Origin: Betaproteobacteria bacterium
GTDB lineage: Bacteria > Pseudomonadota > Gammaproteobacteria > Burkholderiales > Rhodocyclaceae
Direction: 5' to 3'
Assembly: GCA_009782565.1 (NCBI GenBank)
Contig: WRIU01000004.1
Span: 1-64,000 of the forward strand
DNA length: 64,000 nucleotides
This document shows positions 43,271-53,293 of the stretch, in pieces (within the stretch, counting starts at the first letter, position 1; each line of letters starts with the position of its first letter). The translations under genes and the position numbers were made by a program. The notes beneath the pieces are model-generated. The model saw nothing but the letters and a program-made list of their open reading frames with translations. It made no database searches and had not been told where the DNA came from.

Positions 43271-43316
43271 TAGGCAAGTGATGCGCGACCCGAAACATCA
43301 GCGCATCACTTGCCTA
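43271..43316. other. Perfect 16-bp stem-loop between the macroglobulin and YiiX-like genes
   Basis: TAGGCAAGTGATGCGC (43271-43286) is fully reverse complementary to 43301-43316 around a 14-base loop. It starts seven bases after the macroglobulin stop codon on the minus strand. A T-run does not follow, so it may attenuate, protect or process the mRNA rather than fully terminate it; the next gene on the same strand starts 63 bases further on. Confidence 0.7.
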
Positions 43317-43322
43317 AGCCCC

Positions 43323-46300
43323 TTACTTCTTCTCCGGTGCCACAACGGTCAGTATCTTGCCCGGCAGGCTGAATGCCCGCACATCGCGGCGATACAAGCC
43401 TTCGGCGTAGGCTGGTGGCAGCGTGTAGGTGCCGACGTTGGTCGCGCGAATCTTATAGACGAATTCGTGGGTCGCCGTATTGAGTTCTCCGTACAGCACG
43501 ATGCGATCCTCGCGCATATCGGCGTACTGCACGAACCAACGCGTCGGTGAATTACCGAACGGAACTGACCAACCCGGGCTATCTTCTTCATTCTCCCGAT
43601 AATCCTCTTCGTCGTACCGGGATTCAGACTCCGAAGTGGTATCGCGCCTCAACGTCCGCTGCGATTCGTTGCTGTTCGCCTCATCACGCGGAGGATTCAG
43701 CACAAGATCGAAACCTCCTGGCAGCAAATCGACGAAGGCCATGTTGATGCCGCTGAATGAATTGTTCAGCCCACGGAACTTGAGATGAACGTAGACTTCG
43801 TCGCCCTGCGCCACCGAAGTCACCGGTTTGCCTGACGCATCCTTATATTCGCGCAAGATTTCGGCTCCTTCACGCAAAGCATCCGTCGGCGGTTCGATAT
43901 CGAAACCGGAAGTTTCGACCACATAAAAACCCATCATGTCACCCTGATTACGGACAGCAACCTTCACTGCTTCCTGAGTGAACGAGGTACGCTGCACAAC
44001 CCCAGACGAAAGCGCCCGCTCGCGGATTGTCTGACCTGCCAGAATTTCGTCGACGCGGAACTTCGCGCCGCTCGACGTTTCCGCCAGACTCGTCCAGGCA
44101 TCGAGTGCCAGCAACAACTGGCCTGATGAGAATGATGTATTCTGAGACTTCGACAATGCATCGAGCATCGACGTAAATACACCCTCCGGCAGTTTTTTGG
44201 CGCGTTCCGGAATATGCTTCGCCAACAGATGCAGGGCGCTGGCATCGCGCCGCAGATCGTCATACAGCCACCGTTCACTGTTGCGGAAACCGCCCAGCGG
44301 ATCATTACGCCCATCCGCCTTGCTTTTCTCCTCCGCGCTGCTGAAACGGAAGCCGCTCAACGCGCCATCGGCAAGACGATCCTGTTGCAGCATCTTGTAC
44401 GCCACAGCCAAATACACGGCTGCCAGGTCGTTTTTCCAGGTTTTTGCATCACGCTTCTCCAGGCGTTTCTGGATCGCTGAAACGAGATCTGAGGTTCGTA
44501 TCCCCTGGCGCGTCAGGATATACGCCGCCTGGGCCCGCACCCGATCGGCATCGAGCGAATGACCTTCGCTGGAGGCGAAACTGCGTAACCAGTCATTGCC
44601 CCGTTGCAGCATGTCCGCGGGAACAACCTCTCCCCTCTCCTTTGCTTCGACGAGAAATTGCTGTACCCAGACGCTCGCCGCTTCAGAAACATAGGAGTTC
44701 GCCGCCCACAGGCCATATGAACCTTCTGCGTTCTGACGGCCACGCAACGTGGCAATCAATCCGACGAGGGTCGCGTCTTTCTCTTTCTTGAGTTCGCCGA
44801 ACTCAGGCCGATGACTGAGCACCAACGCCGGAATGGCCTTCGACACAAGCTGTTCGGTACAGGAATACGGGAACCCTCCGAGATACGATACCAACCCACT
44901 GTTGACAACTAGCGGCGAGGCCGACACATCCACATTGAACTTACGATGTTCGGTGAACATGCGGCGAGTCGTCGGTATTTCGACGCTCTTGCCGATGGAC
45001 ACCGTTCCAACTTGCAAGTCCTGGCGGTGAGGTGTGGCGGGTCGAATACTGACCGTCGTCGCGAGGCTCGTCTTCCTGCTGCCGATCCCCGCCGTCAGCG
45101 CGAGCGTCCCGGAACCCAACTCTGGCTTGACACGCACACGGAAATGCACGACCCCCTCCCGGTTTGCCGGAATCGGCGCGTCAACCGTTTTGTCTCCGAG
45201 CACCTCAAAATGCTTGCCAGGATCGAGCGTCACTTTCACCTTGGCGTTATTCCCCGAACTTTCCAGGTTGTTCGACACGCCTACCGACATGTCAAACTCA
45301 TCGCCCGGCGTCACCGTCAGCGGCGCGTTCGGCAACAGGACAAAATCCCCGCGCACGATGGTCTGGCCTTCATATACCCCCACCGCCTGTGGTGTCACCG
45401 CTACAGCCATCACCCGGAGCTTTCCGTTGAAATATTCGGGGACTTGCCACGAGAGCGTGGTGCCGCCCGGCCCGACATCGACGATGCCCGACCAGTACGC
45501 GACCGCCGGATCGCGCTTTCGCTTGAATGGATTCAGGAACCGCCCCATCGCGGCTTCGGCATCTCCCCCTGGGGCGGAAGCCATCAAGCGCGAAAACTCA
45601 GGCAGGATCAAGTCGAGCAACTGGCTGGTCGAGACTTCGAGTGCCCGTTTCTGGAAGAAATACCCGAGCGGGTCGGCAGTCTTGTAACGCGCGACCTGCA
45701 AGATACCTTCATCGACGGCAAAGACCACCGCTTTCGCAGGTTTGGTGCTTGTCACCTTGAAACTCGCCGTCTCGCCGGGTTTTATCTTGTCGAGCGCCGC
45801 CACATCGAGGGGTAACTGATAGCGTTCGCGGCTCACGGAAAACGGCACAACGCCGTACGATAGCGGGCTCATGTAAATTTCGTCCGAGCCCGGATCGCGC
45901 ACGAATGTCACTGTCAGATACGCATTGCCGTCTACGTCTTCGGGCAGCCGGATTTTCTGCATCGTGCTGTTCGTTCTGGTGGTAAACCAGCGATGTGCAT
46001 AGACCCGATCCCGTTCGATGGTAATCAGCCCGCTGCCGGTGTAGGGCGCTTCGATCTGCACTTCGATCTCTTCGCCTGGGACGAAGTCGCCTTTCGATAG
46101 GGTCAGGGTCAATTCCGCATTCTTGTCGAGCGAGCGCGCAAGGTTCGCTTCCCCGGCTACGCTGTACGAAATCCGGGCATACTCAAGATCGCTCGCGTCT
46201 GTCACGATATAGGTAAATGATCCCGGTGTATCCGTTGCGAGCTTGAGCGCCACACCCACCGCCGTCATCGCGAGCGGCTTCGGCTCTTCCACGGGAATAT

Positions 46301-49300
46301 CCTTGGCCGTCGACTGGTAGCGATAGGTGCCATCGTTTTGCTGGGTCAATATCGAGACGTACCGGCGCTCGATCCGTTTGATTTTCAGGCCTTCGACCGC
46401 GCGCTGTTTGCCGTCGCGCCCGATTGCCAGCAGGTTGACCGTGCGCGCGCTGTCCCGACGCACAAAACTCAGATTGCCGTCCGGCTTGTAGCCCACCAGA
46501 TAATCGAGCCCCGACACCAGGGTTGCTGTCTCAGCCGAGACGCCCCGGCCTCCGTCGGCCTCGAAGCCCTGGACGACAACGTGCGCCCGGTATGTCACCC
46601 GATCAAAGCGATTCAGATCAAGTTTCAAAGTCGCCTTGCCTTCTTCATCGGTTGTCGTCTCATTCAATTCTTCGGACACCGGCTGCTTGGCTTGTTGCGG
46701 ATCGTCAAAGAGATAATCTTTATAACCGGAAAATCTCAGGACACCCGGCGACAGGGAGAGAAAACCGCGTATGCGCCGGTTTTCTGCTGGAGTCGCAAAC
46801 AGGTTCTGAAGAGAGACCTCCACGGCGAGATCATCCGGACTCACCCAGCCGTCGGTCTGTCCGGCGCTGAACCGCGCGGTCATCCGTAAGCGATCCGGTT
46901 CAAAATCCTGGACACGCACCGTCGTGGAACCAATCTGGGTATCGGCACGGCCATCTTTGACCAGTGACAGATTGATTGTGTAAGTACCCGCTGGCGCGGT
47001 ATCGAGCGTCGGATGGCGCAATTCGCCAAAACCGCTCTCCGACATGGTGATCTTGTCGCGTCGCACCGTCAGCCCACGCGCGTCGATCACCTCCAGTTCA
47101 AGCGGAATGCCCGCTACCGATTTCGTCCAGTTTGCCGCCCGGACGAGCATTCCGACCCGGATTTCCTCGCCCGGCCGATAAATGCCGCGGTCGGAAAAAA
47201 GGTACGCCGACAATTGCCGCATTTCCACCGCGTTGACCGCGCCCCCTACATCGAAGCGCGAGTAATTCAGCTTGCGGTTGAATTGATCGTAAGTACTGTA
47301 TGGCAGAAAACTGCTGTCCCCTTCCTTGCTGACTTTGAAAAACACCGGTTCGCGCTCATTCTTGAAGTCATTAAGTTTGGGAAACGTCACGCGCCCACCG
47401 GCATCGGTTCGCGCTTGCAGCACCGGCAAACCGTTGCGGCCAATGATTTCGACCAAAGCATCGCTAACAGGACCGCCGCTGAAGATGGATTGCACGAAAA
47501 GATCGTGGCTGCCATCGACCGACTGCTTTTCGATCAGTCCCAGGTCGCTTACCATCACCAGCCGGTTATCCGACCCACCGACCGTCTCTTTCGTCTCCGG
47601 GTTGTAGCCTTGTACGCGCAACAGAAAAACGCCGCGCCGCATCTTGAGGTATTCGTTCAAATCCAACGCCTGGTACTGTGGCTTGCCTGGCTCCGGACTC
47701 GACAGACCGATGGTTTTTTCAAAACGCTCGGCAACGTCAGACTCCTCAATTCTGTTGTAATAACTATAGTGTTCACTGATGAGACTCGGCACCGAAAAAC
47801 TTCCGCTGTCGCGCATACCTCGGTTGACCAGATACTGCAACTGCTCAGGCAGCACACGGGCAATCGAATACTGGACAGCCGGGACATCACGCGCAATCAC
47901 CGTCACCTTGCGCTCACCGGAGAGCGGCAAGAGCGAACCCTTCGACATGATCTGCGCGATGGGCGCAAAAGCGGGCACCTGAAAAATACGCTCCACATCT
48001 TTGTCAAGATAGAACCCGCCGAAGGCTGTCAACCCTTTCGGTACCTTCACGTAGATATACCGCCCCTGAGGTGCCTGGTAACGATAGCTGAAGGTGGCGG
48101 CCACATCATTTTCAGTAGGCAACGCCTCCAGTTTCAGGGCTTCGCCGTGCTTGAGCAGTTCGGAATCAATGTGTTCAATGTCTTTATTGTCCCAGTAATA
48201 CTTCAGGTTATTATTTCTATATTCAGGTAAAAATCTTTCGCGCAACGGGCTATCTTTCGGAAGCCGCTCCGGCAACAGCCAGACCTGTACTGCGTCTTTC
48301 GCCGCCTTTTCACCGGTCAGCATCGACATTTCCAGCATCAACACCTGTTCCATTTGATACTTGTCATTGGTGGCAACCACTGGTTTGAGGCTTGAGACTT
48401 TCAGGCTATCCAGGCCGGGGATGGTAGCGGTCGCGGTCAGGACGCCGCTCGTGGCATTGCCCCCGGCAGTAGTACGCACACCTTTATCGACGGTCACGCG
48501 CATCGTCTGTGCCTTGCTCGGGGCTATAAGCTGTTCAGACTGGATGAAAGCGTTGAGTTTTTTCTTGTCGAAGCGCACCTTAAAATCAACTTTCTGGTCA
48601 TCCGAACTGAACAGTCCTTTTTTCTGTCCTTCGATGACCATACTCACCCGTTTCTCGAAATCGCCGGAATCGACCGGGTGCGTAAAATTGATCGAAGCCA
48701 CGACCGTCTTGTCCTTGGAGTCGGTCGGGTCTTGATTGAACCGGGCGCTCAATGATCGTGCCTCAAAAACCGGGGTTTGAAACGTCGTTTTATAGCTCTC
48801 GAAAAGCGCCTCTGGCCGAAACATCCTGGGGGAGAACGTCACCGCATATTCACCGCCAACGGGCCAATCGCCTTCCGGTTGAAAAGATAACTTCGAGTCA
48901 CCATCCCAATTCCACTTTCCCTTGAGCGGCGGCATGATGGTGATGTTTCCTTTCTCCACTTCCTTGTCGACACTGTCCAATGCCGCCACGGGGGCTGAAA
49001 ACGAGATCCGCAACGGATACACGGCTGGATCGTCATCTTCAAGATTGGTGCGATTCGGATTTTTCACTGACACCGTCACTTTCACGGGCTCGGGGGGGAT
49101 GGGCTGCATGGCCCACCATGCCCAACCACCACCGAGCGCCGCCAGTGCCGCCACTATCCAGATGGCCTGGCGTTTATGGCTTCGTACAATGCTCACAGCA
49201 GTACAGGCTCCACGCCCGACAGTGTCCATCCAGCGCGGAGAACGCCAGAAGAGTTCGCCGAAAACCAGATGGATCAACCAGCGCAACGCCTTGAACGGCA

Positions 49301-49532
49301 GCAACAGGAAAGGCAGCAAAATCCTCAGCCTGTCGATGAAGGACGAATACTCAAATACGGTAGTTTTCGTTGGTTCAGGCGCATCCGAGGGAACAGGGTT
49401 GGATGCTTCCGGAGGATTTTCGTCAGATGCTTCTGGAGGACTCTGGTCGGATGCTTCCGGAGGGTTTTGGTCGGAAGCACCCGTGGCAACCTGATCGGGG
49501 GTATCCGGGGAGTTTTGGTCGTGGGTGGTCAT
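43323..49532 (-). CDS. Bacterial alpha-2-macroglobulin family protein (thioester-containing)
   Basis: A 2069-residue protein, longer than E. coli YfhM (1653). The first ~50 residues are a degenerate Ser/Pro/Asp repeat (SDQNPPEASDQSPPEASDEN) in the cytoplasm. A TM helix lies at about 117-136 (IWIVAALAALGGGWAWW) and the rest is periplasmic, so it is anchored by a helix and not as a lipoprotein. Macroglobulin domains run from ~150. The bait region lies before SQLLDLILPEF, and the thioester CTEQ (Cys1558, in GGFPYSCTEQ) precedes the alpha-toroid TED. A receptor-like beta domain ends the protein. It should trap proteases covalently. It is upstream of the YiiX-like and PBP1C genes. Confidence 0.93.
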   Translation of the reverse strand: MTTHDQNSPDTPDQVATGASDQNPPEASDQSPPEASDENPPEASNPVPSDAPEPTKTTVFEYSSFIDRLRILLPFLLLPFKALRWLIHLVFGELFWRSPRWMDTVGRGACTAVSIVRSHKRQAIWIVAALAALGGGWAWWAMQPIPPEPVKVTVSVKNPNRTNLEDDDPAVYPLRISFSAPVAALDSVDKEVEKGNITIMPPLKGKWNWDGDSKLSFQPEGDWPVGGEYAVTFSPRMFRPEALFESYKTTFQTPVFEARSLSARFNQDPTDSKDKTVVASINFTHPVDSGDFEKRVSMVIEGQKKGLFSSDDQKVDFKVRFDKKKLNAFIQSEQLIAPSKAQTMRVTVDKGVRTTAGGNATSGVLTATATIPGLDSLKVSSLKPVVATNDKYQMEQVLMLEMSMLTGEKAAKDAVQVWLLPERLPKDSPLRERFLPEYRNNNLKYYWDNKDIEHIDSELLKHGEALKLEALPTENDVAATFSYRYQAPQGRYIYVKVPKGLTAFGGFYLDKDVERIFQVPAFAPIAQIMSKGSLLPLSGERKVTVIARDVPAVQYSIARVLPEQLQYLVNRGMRDSGSFSVPSLISEHYSYYNRIEESDVAERFEKTIGLSSPEPGKPQYQALDLNEYLKMRRGVFLLRVQGYNPETKETVGGSDNRLVMVSDLGLIEKQSVDGSHDLFVQSIFSGGPVSDALVEIIGRNGLPVLQARTDAGGRVTFPKLNDFKNEREPVFFKVSKEGDSSFLPYSTYDQFNRKLNYSRFDVGGAVNAVEMRQLSAYLFSDRGIYRPGEEIRVGMLVRAANWTKSVAGIPLELEVIDARGLTVRRDKITMSESGFGELRHPTLDTAPAGTYTINLSLVKDGRADTQIGSTTVRVQDFEPDRLRMTARFSAGQTDGWVSPDDLAVEVSLQNLFATPAENRRIRGFLSLSPGVLRFSGYKDYLFDDPQQAKQPVSEELNETTTDEEGKATLKLDLNRFDRVTYRAHVVVQGFEADGGRGVSAETATLVSGLDYLVGYKPDGNLSFVRRDSARTVNLLAIGRDGKQRAVEGLKIKRIERRYVSILTQQNDGTYRYQSTAKDIPVEEPKPLAMTAVGVALKLATDTPGSFTYIVTDASDLEYARISYSVAGEANLARSLDKNAELTLTLSKGDFVPGEEIEVQIEAPYTGSGLITIERDRVYAHRWFTTRTNSTMQKIRLPEDVDGNAYLTVTFVRDPGSDEIYMSPLSYGVVPFSVSRERYQLPLDVAALDKIKPGETASFKVTSTKPAKAVVFAVDEGILQVARYKTADPLGYFFQKRALEVSTSQLLDLILPEFSRLMASAPGGDAEAAMGRFLNPFKRKRDPAVAYWSGIVDVGPGGTTLSWQVPEYFNGKLRVMAVAVTPQAVGVYEGQTIVRGDFVLLPNAPLTVTPGDEFDMSVGVSNNLESSGNNAKVKVTLDPGKHFEVLGDKTVDAPIPANREGVVHFRVRVKPELGSGTLALTAGIGSRKTSLATTVSIRPATPHRQDLQVGTVSIGKSVEIPTTRRMFTEHRKFNVDVSASPLVVNSGLVSYLGGFPYSCTEQLVSKAIPALVLSHRPEFGELKKEKDATLVGLIATLRGRQNAEGSYGLWAANSYVSEAASVWVQQFLVEAKERGEVVPADMLQRGNDWLRSFASSEGHSLDADRVRAQAAYILTRQGIRTSDLVSAIQKRLEKRDAKTWKNDLAAVYLAVAYKMLQQDRLADGALSGFRFSSAEEKSKADGRNDPLGGFRNSERWLYDDLRRDASALHLLAKHIPERAKKLPEGVFTSMLDALSKSQNTSFSSGQLLLALDAWTSLAETSSGAKFRVDEILAGQTIRERALSSGVVQRTSFTQEAVKVAVRNQGDMMGFYVVETSGFDIEPPTDALREGAEILREYKDASGKPVTSVAQGDEVYVHLKFRGLNNSFSGINMAFVDLLPGGFDLVLNPPRDEANSNESQRTLRRDTTSESESRYDEEDYRENEEDSPGWSVPFGNSPTRWFVQYADMREDRIVLYGELNTATHEFVYKIRATNVGTYTLPPAYAEGLYRRDVRAFSLPGKILTVVAPEKK

Positions 49533-50204
49533 AGCTTTTGCCCTGAGCTTGATGCCGCAGTGAAAGAAACGATAAATACTGTTATCTGCATTTGAAGAAA
49601 TTTTGAATTATCCCGATAGTATCCCAAGAGTTCTCTGAATAATCCAAGAAATTTCGATATGGGGATATCCTGGGATCGGCCAGAAAGCACATGGTCAAGC
49701 GATTTGCTTGAGTCTTTTTGCGTAGCCGTTTGACGGAAAGTAATTGATCCCGCCACTCATTTCGGGGATTGTGTTCAACGCATATTCACTCATTTTGTAT
49801 TTCTATGCGATTTTTGTTTTCATCCAAAAGGTGAGTTGTCAGGCTTTTGCCTTGGCGGTCTACGCGCATTTCTGCGTACCTGGCTTGTTCATAGGCTTTG
49901 CCACGTCCTTCCTGAAAGAAAAATGACCCACTTCCTATGCGGCTGACGTTAAAGCCACCGAGGGCGTGAAAAGCCAGCAGGTGCTCACCTTCTGCCAGGG
50001 GATGACCTGAAATGCAAAAAATCCCCGAAAAATCATGATCTTAGAGTATAGGCTACAGATTACTATCAAACTCCGCACCGGACAGCCTTGCCCACACCGG
50101 GCATCGCGGTCATCCGCAAACCGTGGCAGAGCACACTATCCAGCCAGGGATAAACAGCATGTATCGGCTACAATCTGGAGAATTTTCCCCGCCTTTTTAC
50201 GATC
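49533..50204. other. 672-base intergenic region without a convincing gene
   Basis: Divergent spacer between the macroglobulin gene and valS. It is AT-richer than its surroundings. It contains weak related palindromes (ATCCCGATAGTATCCCAAGAG around 49612 and GATATCCTGGGATC around 49664) and an in-frame hydrophobic stretch of 60 codons at 49744-49926 with only a TTG start and no good ribosome site, which was not accepted as a gene. TACAAT at 50170-50175 may be the valS -10 box, but no good -35 was seen. Confidence 0.5.
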
Positions 50205-53138
50205 ATGGAACTAGATAAAAGTTACGAGCCGAAAACGATCGAATCTCGCCTCTACGCTGAATGGGAATCCCGTAATTTCTTTGCCGTCGGGCTGGATGCC
50301 GCCAAACCAAAAGATCAGTCCTTTTGTATCCTGCTGCCGCCGCCTAACGTTACCGGCTCGCTTCACATGGGGCACGGCTTCAACCAAACCCTGATGGATG
50401 CACTCACGCGCTACTACCGGATGCGCGGAATGAACACCTTGTGGCAACCGGGAACCGACCACGCGGGCATCGCTACGCAGATCGTGGTGGAACGCCAACT
50501 CGACGCCCAGGGCCTCTCCCGGCACGACCTGGGCCGTGAGAAATTTCTTGAGAAAGTCTGGGAGTGGAAAAAATTCTCCGGGGGAACCATCACGCAGCAG
50601 ATGCGCCGCATGGGCAGCAGCCCGGACTGGACGCGCGAACGCTTCACGATGGACGAAGGGCTGAGTTGGACCGTCACGCAAACCTTCGTGCGCCTTTTCC
50701 GCGATGGTTTTATTTACCGGGGCAAACGGCTGGTCAACTGGGACCCGAAGCTCAAAACCGCCGTTTCCGATCTGGAAGTGGAAAACGAGGAAGAAGACGG
50801 TTTTCTCTGGCACATCCGCTATCCGCTATCCGATGGCAGCGGGTATCTCACCGTCGCCACCACACGGCCCGAAACCATGCTTGGGGACACCGCCGTAATG
50901 GTGCATCCCGAAGATGAGCGTTACCGCCACCTGATCGGCAAGACCGCGCGCCTGCCACTGGCCGGACGCGACATCCCCATCATCGCGGATACCTACGTCG
51001 ACCGCGAATTCGGAACCGGCGTCGTCAAGGTCACACCCGCACACGATTTCAACGACTACGCCGTCGGACAGCGCCACGATCTGCCGATAATTTCCATCCT
51101 CACGCTGGACGCGGCCATCAACGCCAACGCGCCGGAACGCTACCAGGGCATGGATCGTTTCGCCGCGCGCGAACAGATCGTCAAAGACCTGGAAACGCAG
51201 GGGCTTCTGGAAAAGACCGAAAAGCACAAACTCAAGGTTCCGCGTGGCGACCGCACCGGAGAAGTGCTGGAGCCGATGCTCACCGACCAATGGTTCGTCG
51301 CCATGACCAAACCCGACGGGGACGGCAAATCCATCACCCAAAAGGCGCTGGATGCCGTGGCGAGCGGCGAAATCCGCTTTTATCCGGAGAACTGGGTCAA
51401 CACCTACAACCAGTGGCTCAACAACATCCAGGACTGGTGCATCTCGCGGCAACTGTGGTGGGGCCACCAGATACCGGCCTGGTATGACAAGGTGGGAAAC
51501 ATTTACGTCGATGAAAATGAAGAGGAGGCATATCAAAAATTCAATGTCCTGCTCAACATTGCCGAAAAAGTCCCCGGCAGCAAATGCCTCGAATGCCTCG
51601 ATTGCCCCCCGGAACACAAACAGCATCATATGAGGATACTCAAGGACTATCGTGGCCGAAGCGTCGAGGAGTGCGAAGACATCCGCCGCGCGGGCCTCAC
51701 CCGCGACCCCGACGTGCTGGACACCTGGTTTTCCTCCGCCCTGTGGCCCTTCTCCACGCTCGACTGGACGCCAGGCTATCCGCAAAGCTCAAACCCGGCG
51801 CTTGATCTCTACCTGCCCTCCTCGGTGCTCGTCACAGGCTTCGACATCATCTTTTTCTGGGTCGCCCGTATGGTGATGATGACCAAACACATCACCGGGC
51901 AGATTCCTTTCAAGCACGTCTATGTACACGGCCTCATCCGCGACGCGGAAGGCCAGAAGATGAGCAAATCCAAGGGCAACGTGCTCGACCCGATCGACCT
52001 CATCGACGGCATCGGCATCGACGCGCTGGTCGAGAAGCGCACTTCCGGCCTCATGAACCCCAAACAAAAGGCGCATATCGAAAAACGCACCCGCAAGGAG
52101 TTTCCCGAAGGCATCCCCGCCTTTGGCACGGATGCCCTGCGCTTCACTTTTGCCTCGCTCGCCTCGCCGGGACGCGACATCAAGTTCGATTTGAGCCGTT
52201 GCGAGGGTTATCGCAACTTCTGCAATAAACTCTGGAACGCCTCCCGCTTCGTGTTGATGAACTGCAAGAGCCGGGACGCCCTCCCTGCCCCGGTTCCTGG
52301 CGCGCTTTCCTTTGCCGACCGCTGGATCGTCAGCCTGCTTCAGAAACTATCGAAAGAAGTTGACCAACACTTCGCCGAGTATCGTTTCGACCTGCTCGCG
52401 CAGGCGCTTTACCACTTCATCTGGGACGAGTTTTGCGACTGGTATCTGGAAATCGCCAAGATCGAAATGGCCGCTGAAGGAGCCGGGGCGGATGCCGCCC
52501 GCCACACCCTCGCGCACACTCTGGAAGCCCTGCTGCGCCTCGCGCACCCGACCATCCCCTTCATCACCGAGGAACTCTGGCAAACCGTCGCCCCGCTGGC
52601 CGGGAAGAAAAGCACGGAAAGCATCATGCTTGCCCGCACTTTTGAGGCCGACGCTACGCTGATCGACGACGACGCCGAGACCCGGATGGCAGAACTCAAG
52701 GCGCTCACCCATGCCTGCCGCAACCTGCGTGGAGAAATGAACATCTCCCCGGCTCAAAGATTGCCGCTCGTCATCGCCGGGAGTACAGACAAGGCTGCCC
52801 TGCAAATTTTCGCGCCCCTCATCAAAGGACTTGCCAAACTCTCCGGGGTCGAAATCGTAGACGAGATCGACGAAAAAACCCTCGTCCCCGTGGCGCTCGT
52901 CGGAGAAGCGCGGCTGATGCTCAAGGTTGAAGTCGACATCGAGGCCGAACGCGAACGGCTGGGCAAGGAGATTGCCCGCCTCGAAGCCGAAACCGCCAAG
53001 GCGCAAAACAAACTCGGTAACGCGAATTTCGTCGACCGCGCCCCGCCCGCTGTTGTGGCACAGGAACGCGAACGGCTGGCGAGCTTTCAGGCAGCACTGG
53101 ACAAATTACGGCCTCAAATGGCGCGATTGGGAGGCTGA
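50205..53138 (+). CDS. valS: Valyl-tRNA synthetase
   Basis: A 977-residue class Ia synthetase. The HIGH motif is HMGH within [15 protein letters not shown] (~45-60) and KMSKS is in [10 protein letters not shown] near residue 585. The editing CP1 domain contains the conserved [13 protein letters not shown], and the C-terminal coiled-coil arm is [19 protein letters not shown]. The zinc-type insertion [16 protein letters not shown] (residues ~463-478) is an extra Cys/His-rich piece in the connective region, seen in some Betaproteobacteria. The start ATG at 50205 matches [13 protein letters not shown]. It converges on an engB remnant whose stop lies seven bases away. Confidence 0.97.
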   Translation: MELDKSYEPKTIESRLYAEWESRNFFAVGLDAAKPKDQSFCILLPPPNVTGSLHMGHGFNQTLMDALTRYYRMRGMNTLWQPGTDHAGIATQIVVERQLDAQGLSRHDLGREKFLEKVWEWKKFSGGTITQQMRRMGSSPDWTRERFTMDEGLSWTVTQTFVRLFRDGFIYRGKRLVNWDPKLKTAVSDLEVENEEEDGFLWHIRYPLSDGSGYLTVATTRPETMLGDTAVMVHPEDERYRHLIGKTARLPLAGRDIPIIADTYVDREFGTGVVKVTPAHDFNDYAVGQRHDLPIISILTLDAAINANAPERYQGMDRFAAREQIVKDLETQGLLEKTEKHKLKVPRGDRTGEVLEPMLTDQWFVAMTKPDGDGKSITQKALDAVASGEIRFYPENWVNTYNQWLNNIQDWCISRQLWWGHQIPAWYDKVGNIYVDENEEEAYQKFNVLLNIAEKVPGSKCLECLDCPPEHKQHHMRILKDYRGRSVEECEDIRRAGLTRDPDVLDTWFSSALWPFSTLDWTPGYPQSSNPALDLYLPSSVLVTGFDIIFFWVARMVMMTKHITGQIPFKHVYVHGLIRDAEGQKMSKSKGNVLDPIDLIDGIGIDALVEKRTSGLMNPKQKAHIEKRTRKEFPEGIPAFGTDALRFTFASLASPGRDIKFDLSRCEGYRNFCNKLWNASRFVLMNCKSRDALPAPVPGALSFADRWIVSLLQKLSKEVDQHFAEYRFDLLAQALYHFIWDEFCDWYLEIAKIEMAAEGAGADAARHTLAHTLEALLRLAHPTIPFITEELWQTVAPLAGKKSTESIMLARTFEADATLIDDDAETRMAELKALTHACRNLRGEMNISPAQRLPLVIAGSTDKAALQIFAPLIKGLAKLSGVEIVDEIDEKTLVPVALVGEARLMLKVEVDIEAERERLGKEIARLEAETAKAQNKLGNANFVDRAPPAVVAQERERLASFQAALDKLRPQMARLGG

Positions 53139-53144
53139 TACCGG

Positions 53145-53293
53145 TTACCCGCCGGCAGCTTCCAGCCACGCCCCAACGACCCGTTCGCATTCCTCGATGC
53201 CCACTTTGGTGAGGCGGGAGAAAACTGCGCGGTAAAACGCCCGCTGCCGCCGTTGGTTTGCTCCAGCGCCGCGCGCACCTGGTTCAAGGCTGC
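53145..53293 (-). pseudogene. 3' remnant of engB (ribosome-biogenesis GTPase), frameshifted
   Basis: The minus strand translates to ALNQVRAALEQTNGG in one frame, then FSRLTKVGIEECERVVGAWL plus EAAGG and a TAA (53147-53145) in a neighbouring frame. Both pieces resemble the C-terminal end of EngB/YsxC (the helix before and the strand-helix after its Q-x-FSxLxKxGI segment). Only about 48 codons remain and the frame is broken, so it is a remnant. Its 5' edge runs into the 3' end of prc, whose last residues (REKQRQP) overlap it. A deletion joining prc to the tail of engB would explain this. Assignment rests on recognition of the C-terminal motif. Confidence 0.5.

Noticed and set aside
49744-49926. 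60-codon hydrophobic frame between the macroglobulin gene and valS
   Set aside because: Only a TTG start, no good ribosome site and no recognised family. Kept as intergenic.
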